Below are positions 36,501 through 47,334 of a DNA stretch of 64,000 nt, in pieces; within the stretch, counting starts at the first letter, position 1; every line of letters begins with the position of its first letter. Location of the stretch: assembly GCA_028015205.1 (NCBI GenBank), contig CM051514.1:23452150-23516149 (forward strand), written 5' to 3'. A program made the translations under genes and the position numbers. This DNA comes from Mytilisepta virgata (Eukaryota; Mollusca; Bivalvia; Mytilida; Mytilidae). Below the pieces are notes generated by a model that worked only from the letters and a program-made list of their open reading frames with translations, was not told the origin of the DNA and did not search any database.

Positions 36501-36980
36501 GCATAATTTTGTGGAGTGTACCAAATGAATCGAACTCGCATAAGAAAATAAGTCCATTTTCGTGGGGGTTTTCCCCAACTTTTCTACAGTGTGATAACTT
36601 TTCCATTACACGGAATTACTCTGTCTTAGGGATATTTCATGTGTAGGTATTTGTATTGTTATAAGCATGTAAACTAAAATGTGGTGTCAGAACTGGCATA
36701 GAACGTTCAAAATTGTCAATTTGAGTAGGTCGTACTGGGGCTAACAAGTACGTACTCAGAAGCGAATAGTAAATAAATTCGTTTTCACTTACATTTTCTG
36801 TTTGTAATGAATGTAAACTTAGCCTAAACTCATCATCGACCATATCATTTTGATTTAGATGTACAGACCGTATATATTGGTCAATAAAACTGCCAGAGAA
36901 ATGTTTGTCATCCGATGATTTACTTCCTTCATGCACAGACATATACGAGAAAAAAAATATGTAATGAGATAAGCTCACAT
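33560..36980 (-). pseudogene. decayed Ty3/Gypsy LTR retrotransposon, gag-protease-RT-RNase H
   Basis: On minus, in order: gag-like region (36980-36100, several frames); a gag zinc-knuckle-like CHAC stretch near 35890; protease 'AIIDSGSFINVM' near 35530 with the DSG active site; the rest of the protease domain in another frame (35512-34982) with 'LILGTNYLF'; RT 'SIDLSSGFFQMPI' at about 34390; RT thumb 'GHLIYRDGLQPPPERVHAIED' region at 34079-33786; and RNase H start 'LAVDTSSKGIGYVLY' at about 33795, continuing in another frame as 'KSLSRWQRS' and 'DGPTKLELLGKV'. Frameshifts and stops separate every domain. No integrase is seen below 33560 and no LTR pair was identified. Confidence 0.85.
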
Positions 36981-37618
36981 ACAGAGAAATATCAAAATTA
37001 CACGTGGAAAAGGTACGTCTGTAATGTGATAAATTTCACATACAGAGAGCTTCAAATAACATACGCAACTAAACTAAATGTTGTAAATTAAACAATAAAC
37101 ATTCAATATACAAAAAAAATCTGTGTTTTATTAAATTTTGTCTTACAAAATAATGAGAAAAATCTCACATATCTGGCCTGCGATAGGTAACAATAAGAGT
37201 ATGTACATATAGTTTATTTTAGGTAAAAATGATGAGCAGTTTCTATGTAGAAGTGAGTTCGGTTGCGCAACGTATTTATTAATTTCTGTTAACTTTTTGT
37301 CCTGAGCACGAAGGTTTTTAAATAAATTCAACACACAATTGGAGTAGTAAAGGATTTCAAGAAATATCAGTGAACAAAATATCCGGAAATAGTACGAATT
37401 CAACCCCATATATATAACAATTCAATGCGATTGTAACAGAAACAATACTCTTCATTGAAAAACCAACAATAATCTATAAATGTATTAATCTTAAAATCAT
37501 TATTTAAACACATAAAGTTTGGGTGTTTTCAAAAATTTAAACAGAAAATTTTCACAATCACAGCATATAATTAATGTTAGAATGTATATATACCGGTATA
37601 TATTAATTTTATTTCAGA

Positions 37619-39945
37619 AATGGATTGATGCATTTGATGCTTATGATAAGGAGATCGTTAAAGTTACAAGTGACATAGGGTTGTGTGTATGTGATTTTAA
37701 TATGTTGGCAGAAGCTATTAATCGCATGGGTGCTAACACAAATATCCACTGCTCTAGATGTCATGTGAGTTAACAAATATTTTGAAAAGTAGAGTTGAAT
37801 TCCATTTTGTCATATGTGACATTTCCGTTCAACATCTTTGTTATCAAAAGATGATTGTTGTAGGAACATTTTGACAGGGCACACATTTTTTGGTTCTTCT
37901 TATATATATGGATATTTTCGTTGGTGGTTCTAGCTATGAAATTAAATAAAATCATTCTTAAAGTTAGTTAACATATTTCTGTTTATTTTTAATCATGAAA
38001 CCTGGTTTTTCACAATACTTTTGCCTCATTGATTCAACATGGCTTCCGTCCCAACGGGTACTCCTTGAGTAACAAAAGTTTAAAATTTTCTGTGTGTAAA
38101 ATTAAATTCTATCATGCTATGCTACATGTACGTATTCTTTTTAGCGTGCTCGTTGTTCAATTTATAATAAATAGGCATTATTTTGTCAACATTTTACACC
38201 TCGTTTAAATTTGGTCACAAAAATAATGCATACTGATGTTAAAATAAAAATAAAACATAGCATAAAAGAATTATTCCTTCAATGCAGCAAAGAACACATC
38301 AAACAAATGATGTGTGTTTTAGAAGACAATAAAAGAGTGTTATGGCAGATGAAATGAAATTGTACAAGTTTCAGATACACGAATAGAAGTTAATAGATAT
38401 TATTTATTTCATATTATTACGCCTGTATTTTGAAAAAAAATGTATATCATAATTTTATTCTGTTCACCATAATGTAATACAACAAGTTTACAATTTAAAA
38501 CGATATGCAGAAAAGGAACTCTGCAAACAGTAACAGTCTTAAATAATAACCTATAAAGAAATATGAAATTGTATAGCATCAGAATTTTCAATATAATAAT
38601 CAAACATACTTATTTTTTGTATTGAATCCAAACTTTTGTACCACAGCAAATTATTCTAAATATAATTATTTCTAGGCAGACAAATCTAGCGGTGACTTTA
38701 GAAAGGACCAAGAGAGAGCACCAGCTGAGTCCTCAATGGATTGGCTAACAATAACAAGAAAGATGTTAGACAGAAATATGGATTAAAACCATATGACAAT
38801 TGCTTATGGGATGTGATAAATCCACACAGATATAATTGCCGTGTGAAGAGAGTAGTCATTTATTTATGTAACCAAGTTTATCATTAAATATGAACAGATA
38901 GCTGTAACAAATTATTCATAAAATGGTCACCATATCTTATCACTAGATGGTTTATAATAAAAAAAAAATAAATAACAAAAGATAATTGTATTTGTTAAAA
39001 AAATAGTACAAGTAAATAAAATTTTGTTTTCAGTCTATTCGAAATAACTTCAATCACGTGGTGCACACTAAATAACCCGCGTAGCGCTTAGTTTGAACGT
39101 TTACCCCATGTGCATTGAGGTTATTTTGAATCGACTGAAAACAAAATTACTGTTAATCCTTATAATTTAATTCCAACGGGTGTTTTGACTTCTAAGCGTC
39201 AGGATTCCCTTTAAAAGCGTAATAGTAGAAAAGGCAAATTTGGTCTATGATATGATAAACGAAAACAATTTTGCCTATCAAATGACGCGTTATATCCAAT
39301 ATAAATTATTACATGGTGTTATCGAAAATTCCTACAATTCAATTCCATTACTGCATCAAAAACAGTAGATGCAATAAGGTCCAAATATGGCACCGATATC
39401 CAGCTAAAATATCAAATTAGAAGTCATGAAATTACAATAAGCACCATTTTCAATCTTCCACAGAATTTGATATAAAACAGGACAATGTTGATTGCTTTTC
39501 AGGTCTGGACACATGTAGGGCATTATCGAGAAATAAAACCTTTTAATATTGTACATGTTTGTTTAACAAATAACTACTCAATAAGGAATGAAGTCTTTTG
39601 CCAGCAAATGTTTATATTATACAGAAAAATTCATGTGATATTTTCAAACTAAGGATTTCTTTATTTCAGAGATATTCCAGTGGGATTATTGCACAGGGTG
39701 TTTTTAGGATTGGGAAAGCATCTTCTTAAAGCATGTATCCAAGATATGAATGAGGATCGCCATCAGATATTGCAACGTTTGTTGGATAGCATGGACCAGT
39801 TATCATTTACAGTCAAATTACCACCAGATATTATCCCCGTACTTCCGAAGAAAGTGTCTCCGTCTTTCCGTCCGTCACACTTCAACTCCTCCTTCACTTT
39901 TAGGTTTAGGAATTTAAATTCTATATAGAATGGTTGCATATTACC
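37619..39945 (+). pseudogene. transposase-like exon series, possibly EnSpm/CACTA-type
   Basis: Three exon-like blocks follow on plus: 37619-37763 (acceptor TTTCAG, 'CSRCH' Cys pair, donor GTGAGT), about 38676-38850 (acceptor TTTCTAG; frame shifts once, then 'YDNCLWDVINPHR'), and from 39669 (acceptor TTTCAG; 'IPVGLLHRVFLGLGKHLL'). The Cys pair plus a P-V-x-x-x-H-x-x-x-L-G-x-x-K-x-L motif is reminiscent of CACTA/Plavaka-type transposases. That is inference from a short motif. The one-base shift in block 2 suggests decay. It lies next to tandem repeats 39925-40690, also found beside the PLE relic at 1610. Confidence 0.4.
39030..39150. repeat. foldback palindrome with CCGCGTAGCGC centre
   Basis: The arm ATTTTGTTTTCAGTC.. 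is mirrored by ..GACTGAAAACAAAATT. Inner arms pair imperfectly (AAATAACTTCAAT / ATTGAGGTTATTT). The architecture resembles 12733-12888 and 27620-27757: AT-rich arms with a short CG-rich centre. Confidence 0.75.
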
Positions 39946-40830
39946 TGAAGATGTGCAATAAGATTTTAGAATTTTGATTTTCAAAACAAGGCGCCCACAT
40001 GGGTTGAACTTCGAAAATTTGGAATTCAAGCTTGTGTCGTAAAGTCGTCTTTCATGTTTTTAATATATGCATTTTATTTCTATACAGTATTGTGATGCAG
40101 ATGCGCAATGAGGTTTTTGAATTTTTATTTTCTAAAAATGGGGCCCACAGGGGCGAATTTTGAAAAACTGTCAATTTAAGCTTGTGACCTAAACTCCTCT
40201 ATAATTTTACAATTTATGCATTTTATTTCTATACGGTATTGTTATACACTATATGCAGATGCGCAATAAGGTTTGATAATTTTGGTTTTCTAAAATCGGG
40301 GCCTGCAGGGGTCGAATTTTAAAAAAAATATGAATTTAAACTTGTGACATAAACTCGTCTTTTGTTTTTAATTTATGCATTTTATTTCTACACAGTATTG
40401 ACAAGCACGATATACAGATGTGCCATAAGGTTTTAGAATTTTCATTTTCTAAAACTGGGGTCCACAGGGGTTGAAATTTTACATTTTAAATTAAAACTTG
40501 TGACCTTAACTTCTCTTTCATTTTGCAATTTATTCGTTTTGTTTATATATAGTATTCTCCTACACTATATTTAGTTGCACATTGATGATTTAGAATATCG
40601 ATTTTTAACTTGCGGTCAAATTTTAAAAATTGTCAGTTTAAGCATGTGAACAGGTTTTTCCATTTTTCATCAGGTTTTATTGATTTCATTTCTTTATAGA
40701 ATGACTGCATACTATTTTTGGATGGGAATCAGGTTATATATTTTTGACTATTGTAAGTGGCCTAACTACTTACATGCGTGCGGGGATTACTGTCGATTCC
40801 GACAGTACAGATTTCTAGTTAAGTATATGG
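39925..40830. repeat. tandem array of about five 150-160 bp units
   Basis: ATTTTATTTCTA(T/C)ACAG recurs at about 40071, 40220 and 40379, and in diverged form near 40540. Each unit includes TTTCTAAAA, (C)CACAGGGG and CTTGTGAC(C/A)TAAA phrases. The array ends in a GGGGATTACTGTCGATTC-type segment. Confidence 0.85.
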
Positions 40831-41296
40831 ATTCAACACAAGGAAAAAGCATAAAAGAATATGTAAGTTTTTACTTAAATAGAAATGAGAAAGTCTTTGA
40901 GACATAAGACGTGATCAAACATAATAAGTGGAAATCATTTTTGTGGAGCCTGCGACTTTTGTCGCTGAAGCGAGACACACTGATCTTACATTCCGTCGGC
41001 AGTGGCGTCAACCATTTGCATTCACCCTGGGGTTAAAGAATTTTAAACATTAATAATTATCTTAAACCTGTTACGTCGCCACCACAGTGTGTTTCTCCCG
41101 GTCAGAGCAATGACCACATATGAGACGACGACATATAATATATATATTTGTCATATATATAATTTAAGTAAGGGTCCGACTTCTTACTTAATGCTGAGCT
41201 TCACTGAGACATAAAACCGATAAAGTTCACACCCTGTTTATTGAGGTATTAAGTTACAACATGAAATTAAGCAATTTCGAACTACAAATGTCTTTA

Positions 41297-42403
41297 TCAC
41301 TACAATCTAATTTTGAAATGTACAAATATACAAAGGGAGCCCCAAGAAGATACATAGAACTATGCAGACTAGTACTAAAATAATAATAATGGCCGAAAAT
41401 CTAATAAATCATGGTTTATTTGCTATAATTAATACGAGGTGCAGTTGCCCAAAAGAATTCAGGTGAGGTGCAGTTGCACCAGAAGGTCCAAAGTCTCAAA
41501 TGTGGTAATAAATAATTTCTGCTATCTAGAGGTGCATTTCAAGAAAAATATATATTTCACTTCCTACGGTGAAGTTACACCAGAGGCACCGAGACACGTG
41601 TGGTGCACCGAATCCAAACTTGGGTGCATCGCTAAAAATTATGATACCGTTAGAAACGTAAACCATCTGTATACCGTAACTTAAACTTTGATTTGTTGGC
41701 TATTAAATGCCGTTGGTAATACGCTGAAATTGGAGAAACTTAATGATGCACCCGGTGCAACAACTTGACTAACGGTGCAAATTAGGTTCAAGAATGGTTT
41801 CCACACGGAAACACACATTAATTTACATCAAAATGTAAATTTAAATAACATAACTAATTAAAACTAACTCGGCCATGTACCTTTGCAATGTCGGACCGTA
41901 TAAATTGTTGGGACATATTCTAAGGATAATGAAATAACCAACGGCTGAACATTCACATTTGCGATCAAAACAGAGAAGAATGACGTCATATCGACGCTTA
42001 CGTCGTTTTTTATACAGAATAATTTTAACCAATCAAATAATTCGATTTGCGATCCCCGGGCAAACGTGCAAGTTTGCACAAAGATGTGGTTCTATGTATC
42101 TACCTGGGACTTATATACAATATAACAAATAATTCACAGTTCAGAAGTGATCCACACCTGTCCAGTTGGACAATTAAATATATAATTAAACTAGGAATGC
42201 AGGATATAGCTACCGACTGAATGTAATGTAAGTAAAATCTCCATTTGAAGAGGGTTCATGACCTAAAAAATGTACATTCTGAAACTAAAAGTGAAAAGTG
42301 AAAGTAGACTGAAACTACAATATAAGAACTAATATCTATATAGATAAGTTCAGGAAGAAAATACAATGACACAATTATTCTATTTCTACAACATAAAGTC
42401 ATC
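41297..42403. repeat. left long direct repeat of a 4.76-kb unit
   Basis: From TCACTACAATCTAATTTTG to CATAAAGTCATC the sequence recurs at 45254-46052 in the same orientation with high identity. This copy has about 300 extra bases (about 41445-41775) containing GGTGCAGTTGCACC-type dyads. It could be one LTR of a retroelement or one half of a segmental duplication. Confidence 0.9.
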
Positions 42404-42539
42404 TGTTAACGAACATATATTTAAGTTAAATAATATATTATTTTCAAATTTCTTACATAAAATATTTAGGAATCATGGGAATATAGTTATTTACAGTTAT
42501 ACTTATAATATAAAGGACAAATATACCTAAGGAGCAATA

Positions 42540-42720
42540 AAAAAAAGTAATCCATTGGACAGACAAACCCGGGAAGACAAATGAAAAACCACAAGCACAA
42601 CAAATAAACACAGAAAACTAAAAAATAATGAACAACACGAATTCCTATAAAAACCAGGAGTGAACCCAGGTGCTCTGGAAGGATAAGCAGTTCCTGCTCA
42701 CATCTCAACATATTAGCAAT
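42540..42720. repeat. interspersed repeat R1, partial copy
   Basis: Only the 3' part of R1 is clear (CAGGAGTGAACCCAGGTGCTCTGGAAGG, and the following GCAGTTCCTGCTC). It lies inside the 41297-46052 unit. Confidence 0.55.
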
Positions 42721-43672
42721 ATACATACACTACAATAATACAGGAATTACAGTAAATGTCCAAGGATTCCTCAGAACTGCGTAGTAATTTTTAAATATAT
42801 ATTATATATTGATCAACTAACCACTCTATGCAATAAAGATTAAAAAAAAATACAAAATTTTTCTCTTCACAATCTTTAATTAAATTAATTGATCATGTAT
42901 TGATTATGTTTATTTAGATGATAAATCAGCTGTACAATTGGACAACATCAGGAATGGTACTACCTGTCACCACAAATTATTTTAATTTAAACGAGCATTT
43001 GCTGTTAAAAAAGGTATATATATATATATATATATTCATTTTGAAAATGCTAATAAAACAATGTACCGGTTGAAATTTAGAAAATGATCTAAATTAGACG
43101 TAATATTAATTTTAGTCAATACATATGCATATACAATCCCCTATTTTAAAATAATTATACTTACATTGTAAATATGATTCTGAGAACAGTTATTAAAATT
43201 ATTAGTTTAATTTCAATAATATTTTTAGTTAGAAATATTAAACTCTTTATATTTTTCCTAACTATAATATACCTAACTACTATTATATACAATGTACATA
43301 GATAAATAAATTATTGTCACTATAAATGTCCTCTAGCATATAAATTTCACTAAATCTGTGTCTTTTTTCTCTTTCATGTAGAGGGTTAAGTCCAGTTCAA
43401 AGCAGTCTTCTTAACCTAGGTGAGTCTAAGTAAAGAAGGTCAAAGCTTGACCTTAAGGTAGTACTCTCAAGTACTAAGTTTACGTGTTCATGATACTCTG
43501 TTGTACCGATTTTCATCATAAATAAAATAACCTTGTACACAATAGTACAGAGTTAGTTACCAGCAGGTATTTACTGGTTCAAGTCATACTCTGACTCTAT
43601 GAGAGTTGTGATGTGTCTGTTAATATGATCGTGCAGCCCATGGAGCTGCCCTCAAATCATACAAGTACCTTA

Positions 43673-45152
43673 CCACACGGGGTCATGATTGAGCCGACCA
43701 CTGCCTAATCTCAGATAATCGAGAATGTGTCGAAAGTGGGCTGGGTCACGGTCCAGAAAATACATTGGACTTCCTTTCCGGAATGGCCTCATTATAGAGC
43801 CCTCTCTCACCATCTCCGCCAGCAGAGAGCTGGGTTCCATACGATGTGTGGCCTTACTTGTCACAAACCTTGTTCCTCCTTTATCAAGGACCACTCGGCC
43901 AGCTTGGATGGCACTCCAAGCTGCCATTTTGACGTCGGTTACCCTTTGGCTAGCCAAGATATCCCAAACCACACGGCGGGCAGCTCGGTGGCTCATTGCA
44001 GAGCCCTATCACCATCTCCGCCAGCAGAGAGCTGGGTTCCATACGAAGTGTGGCCTTGTCACAAACCTTGTTCCTCCTTTATCAAGGACCACTCGGCCAG
44101 CTTGGATGTCACTCCAAGCTGCCATTTTGACGTCGGTTACCCTTTGGCTAGCCAGGATATCCCAAACCACACGGCGGGCAGCTCGGTGGCTCATTGTAGA
44201 GCCCTCTCACCATCTCCGCCAGCAGAGAGCTGGGTTCCATACGAAGTGTGGCCTTACTTGTCACAAACCTTGTTCCTCCTATATCAAGGATCACTCGGCC
44301 AGCTTGGATGTCACTCCAAGCTGCCATTTTGACGTCGGTTACCCTTTTGCAAGCCAGGTGATCCCAAACCACACGGCGGGTAGGCTCGGTGGCTGGAGTA
44401 GCCTCTGCCTCTTCCTGATTTGGCTCCTGGGTAACAGCTGTTGGTGTTGGCAATAGCTCATCAACCCTAATGGGAGGCAGAGGAAGACTGTTTACTTCCA
44501 GAGTCTCCTGGGACCAACTCCTGTACTGAGTTGGTATTGAACCGCTCCATCCTCAACATCAGATGCCAAGAATGGATTAACAGGAGTCTCCCCTGGGAGC
44601 TGCGTCCTCTGCCTCTACTGGGATGGGTTCGGGCTTTCTCCCAACAGTGGCTGCTACCCTACTGGGAGTAGGTTGTGGTCTGGTATTGGCTGGGGCAACA
44701 GGTGTCAACTCGCCATTTTCTCTCCTTACAGTTACATAACTGGGTGGTTGTGGTGGTTCAACCCTAGCTAAGGGAGAAGTGGTGGTGAAGGTGGGTTTCT
44801 GTCACTTCATGGCCCTGTTGGGTCCTGTCTCAGCACTGCCAGGCCTCTTCCTGGTCCTCTGCCCAGGCACAAGGGTATTTCTTGGCAGTAGCCTAGCAAC
44901 TATCTTGCCATCCACTGTTCTCTTGAAGTCATCTAAAACCTTCTCTGCCTCCTTGCCTGTGATGCCAGTCTGCCTAATCAATAATGTGGTTGGAGTCCGG
45001 GTCTCACAGTTACCATGTTTCTGTTCTGCTCTCTCCATAAACTTAAAACACAAGTTACAACGGTGACTTACACCAGAATGTTGCTCTATCAGGTGCCTTC
45101 TTATTACGTCTTCCTGACAGACACGAACAAGTCTTGCTGGCCTTGGCGACAC
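43673..45152 (-). pseudogene. C2H2 zinc-finger plus BTB/T1 domain gene with triplicated BTB start
   Basis: On minus: from 45152 a frame with 'VCQEDVIRRHLIEQH' and 'CNLCFKFMERAEQKHGNC' (two zinc-finger-like Cys/His sets), then a linker ending NRAMK and TGA (44802). In the same frame beyond the stop comes a Pro-rich linker (TFTTTSPLARVEPPQPP). After a frameshift near 44570 the acidic linker leads into a BTB/T1 domain beginning 'GRVILDIGGTRFVTSKATL'. That BTB start is repeated three times with a period of about 200 bases (44261, 44059 and 43861 mark equal points). Only the last copy (43996-43673) continues into 'MYFLDRDPAHFRHILDYLR', the T1 signature of KCTD/potassium-channel tetramerisation domains. 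The stop and frameshift make this copy broken unless they are sequence errors. Confidence 0.7.
43790..44400. repeat. three tandem units of about 200 bp covering the BTB start
   Basis: The phrase TCACAAACCTTGTTCCTCC lies at 43861, 44059 and 44261, with matching flanks including CTGCCATTTTGACGTCGGTTACC. Units differ by few bases, so the expansion is recent. Confidence 0.9.
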
Positions 45153-45253
45153 TTGAGCATGCCCACTGAGTACTAAGAATACAATTTTGAATACCTTGAA
45201 CTGACTTTGATTAATAAAACGGTACTAATCAGGGTTTTCGTGCTACCATAATT

Positions 45254-46052
45254 TCACTACAATCTAATTTTGAAATGTACAAATATACAAAGGGAGCCCC
45301 AAGAAGATACATAGAACTAAGCAAACTAGTACTAAAATAATAATAATGGCCGAAAATCTAATAAATCATGGTTTATTTGCTATAATTAATACGAGGTGCA
45401 GTTGCACCAGAAGGTCCATGCAACGTTAATTTAAATGAGGTGCAAATTGGGTTCAAGAATGGTTTCCACACGGAAACACACATTAATTTATATCAAAATG
45501 TAAATTTAAATAACATGACTAATTAAAACTAACTCGGCCACGTACCATTGCAATGTCGGACCGTATAAATTGTTGAGACATATTCTAAGTTTAATAAAAT
45601 AACCAACGGCTGAACATTCAGGAAGAAGATGATGTCATATCGACGCTGACGTCGCTTTTTATACAGAATATTTTTAACCAATCAAATAATTCGATTTGCG
45701 ATCTCCGGGCAAACGTGCAAGTTTGCGCAAAGATGTGGTTCTATGTATCTACGCGGGACTTATATACAATATAACAAATAATTCACAGTTCAGAAGTGAT
45801 CCACACCTGTCCAGTTGGACAATTAAATATATAATTAAACTAGGAATGCAGGATATAGCTACCGACTGAATGTAATGTAAGTAAAATCTCCATTTGAAGT
45901 GGGTTCATGACCTAAAAAATGTACGTTCTCAAGCTAAAAGTGAAAAGTGAAAGTAGACTGAAACTACAATATAAGAACTAATATCTATATAGATAAGTTC
46001 AGGAACAAAATACAATGACACAATTATTCTATTTCTAGAACATAAAGTCATC
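45254..46052. repeat. right long direct repeat of the 4.76-kb unit
   Basis: This is the same sequence and orientation as 41297-42403, lacking about 300 internal bases. On minus, TGGTAGCACG begins 5 bases beyond its inner end, which would suit a tRNA primer-binding site. No polypurine tract is seen at the other end. Confidence 0.85.
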
Positions 46053-46324
46053 GTTATTCAGCACAAGCGGAAACTTCTAATTTCGGAGTCACAGTCAATA
46101 AGTAAACAAATCTGCATAAATCAATTTCCGGTCACATTCCAGAAATGTACTTTTAACATCAAATATAAATAAACAAATCATTGCAATGGAACCAGGTGGG
46201 ATGTGACAATGGTGTGAATAACGAAATATTTTTAACAACAAACCAAGATTAACAGTCTAATATTTGAGACTCTAACAATATTCATGGAGCATAAAAGATA
46301 TATTAAGGATGAAGTTGGGCCGGC

Positions 46325-46720
46325 ACAACAAACCATCATGGAGTTTTACCAAACTTGGATAGAAGATTGTTCGTGGTCAAAAAATAGTATCAAGAGGAAA
46401 AGTTTGTGATAATATTTTTCCATTTTTCCGTATTTTACTTATAAATGGATTTAGTTTTTCTCCCAGTTAATATTGTATACAGTCTGCAGTTAAAGTTTTT
46501 AATTACTTTCCTAAACCATCCTGCATTTTTACCAAACTTGGATCACATAAGCTTGTTCATGGTCAAAAGATAGTATCCAGAGGTAAATTTTGTATTAATT
46601 TCTTTTCCATTTTCCGTAGTTTACTTATAAATGGACTTAGTTTTCTTCCAGTTAACATTACATACAGTTTGCAGTTTTTTAAACATTAATAACTTACTAT
46701 AAACATAATTTGGCAGTGTC
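46325..46720. repeat. tandem duplication, two units of about 200 bp
   Basis: Both units carry TTTTACCAAACTTGGAT, (G)GTCAAAA(A/G)ATAGTATC, TTCCATTTT(T)CCGTA and TTACTTATAAATGGA phrases, near 46340 and 46530. No coding sequence. Confidence 0.8.
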
Positions 46721-47334
46721 AATTTTCAGATATTCAAACTTTTTTTTTATTTAATATATATGAACGTAACATGTATAAACTGCTCATTTTGTTTCCTTTC
46801 TAATCTTTCAAGGAACCAACTCTTGAAACTTATCTAAAGGTTTAATACATAAAAACTGTGAATGTGAAGATTTTGGGTAAAATACCAATGCATACCCATA
46901 AAATATACAAACAGTATGGGGTAACCATAGATTTCGGTCGGAGTAGACTGTATTCTAATTTGAAATCGGATATTATCTGTACTATTCTTACCGTGAAAGC
47001 AAGGAAAAAAACGTTTATTTTCTCTGTAATATGGTATAGAAATATGGGAAATCAACGAAAAGAACGTTTATTTTCTCTGTAATGCATGTAATATGGTATA
47101 GAAATATGGAATTTTACTACTTGTACAATGGTTTTTGTAATAAAACTTCTTGAGAAACAATACTCGCCATTTTTATGCAATAATTCTAAAAGTATATTAA
47201 AACAACAGATATGAAACTAAATAATTAAAAATCTTCACTGTAGCATAATGCACTTATGAATACCGAATTCGCGTATATAAAGTATGAATTAAGGTTGGAT
47301 TAGTACGCAGTCATCTTTAAATATCAGCAGAAGA

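Noticed and set aside
43725..44456. 243-codon and 201-codon open frames on plus
   Set aside because: They lie exactly over the BTB repeat on the opposite strand and repeat with its 200-bp period. The minus strand has a known domain; the plus frames are by-products of the repeat.
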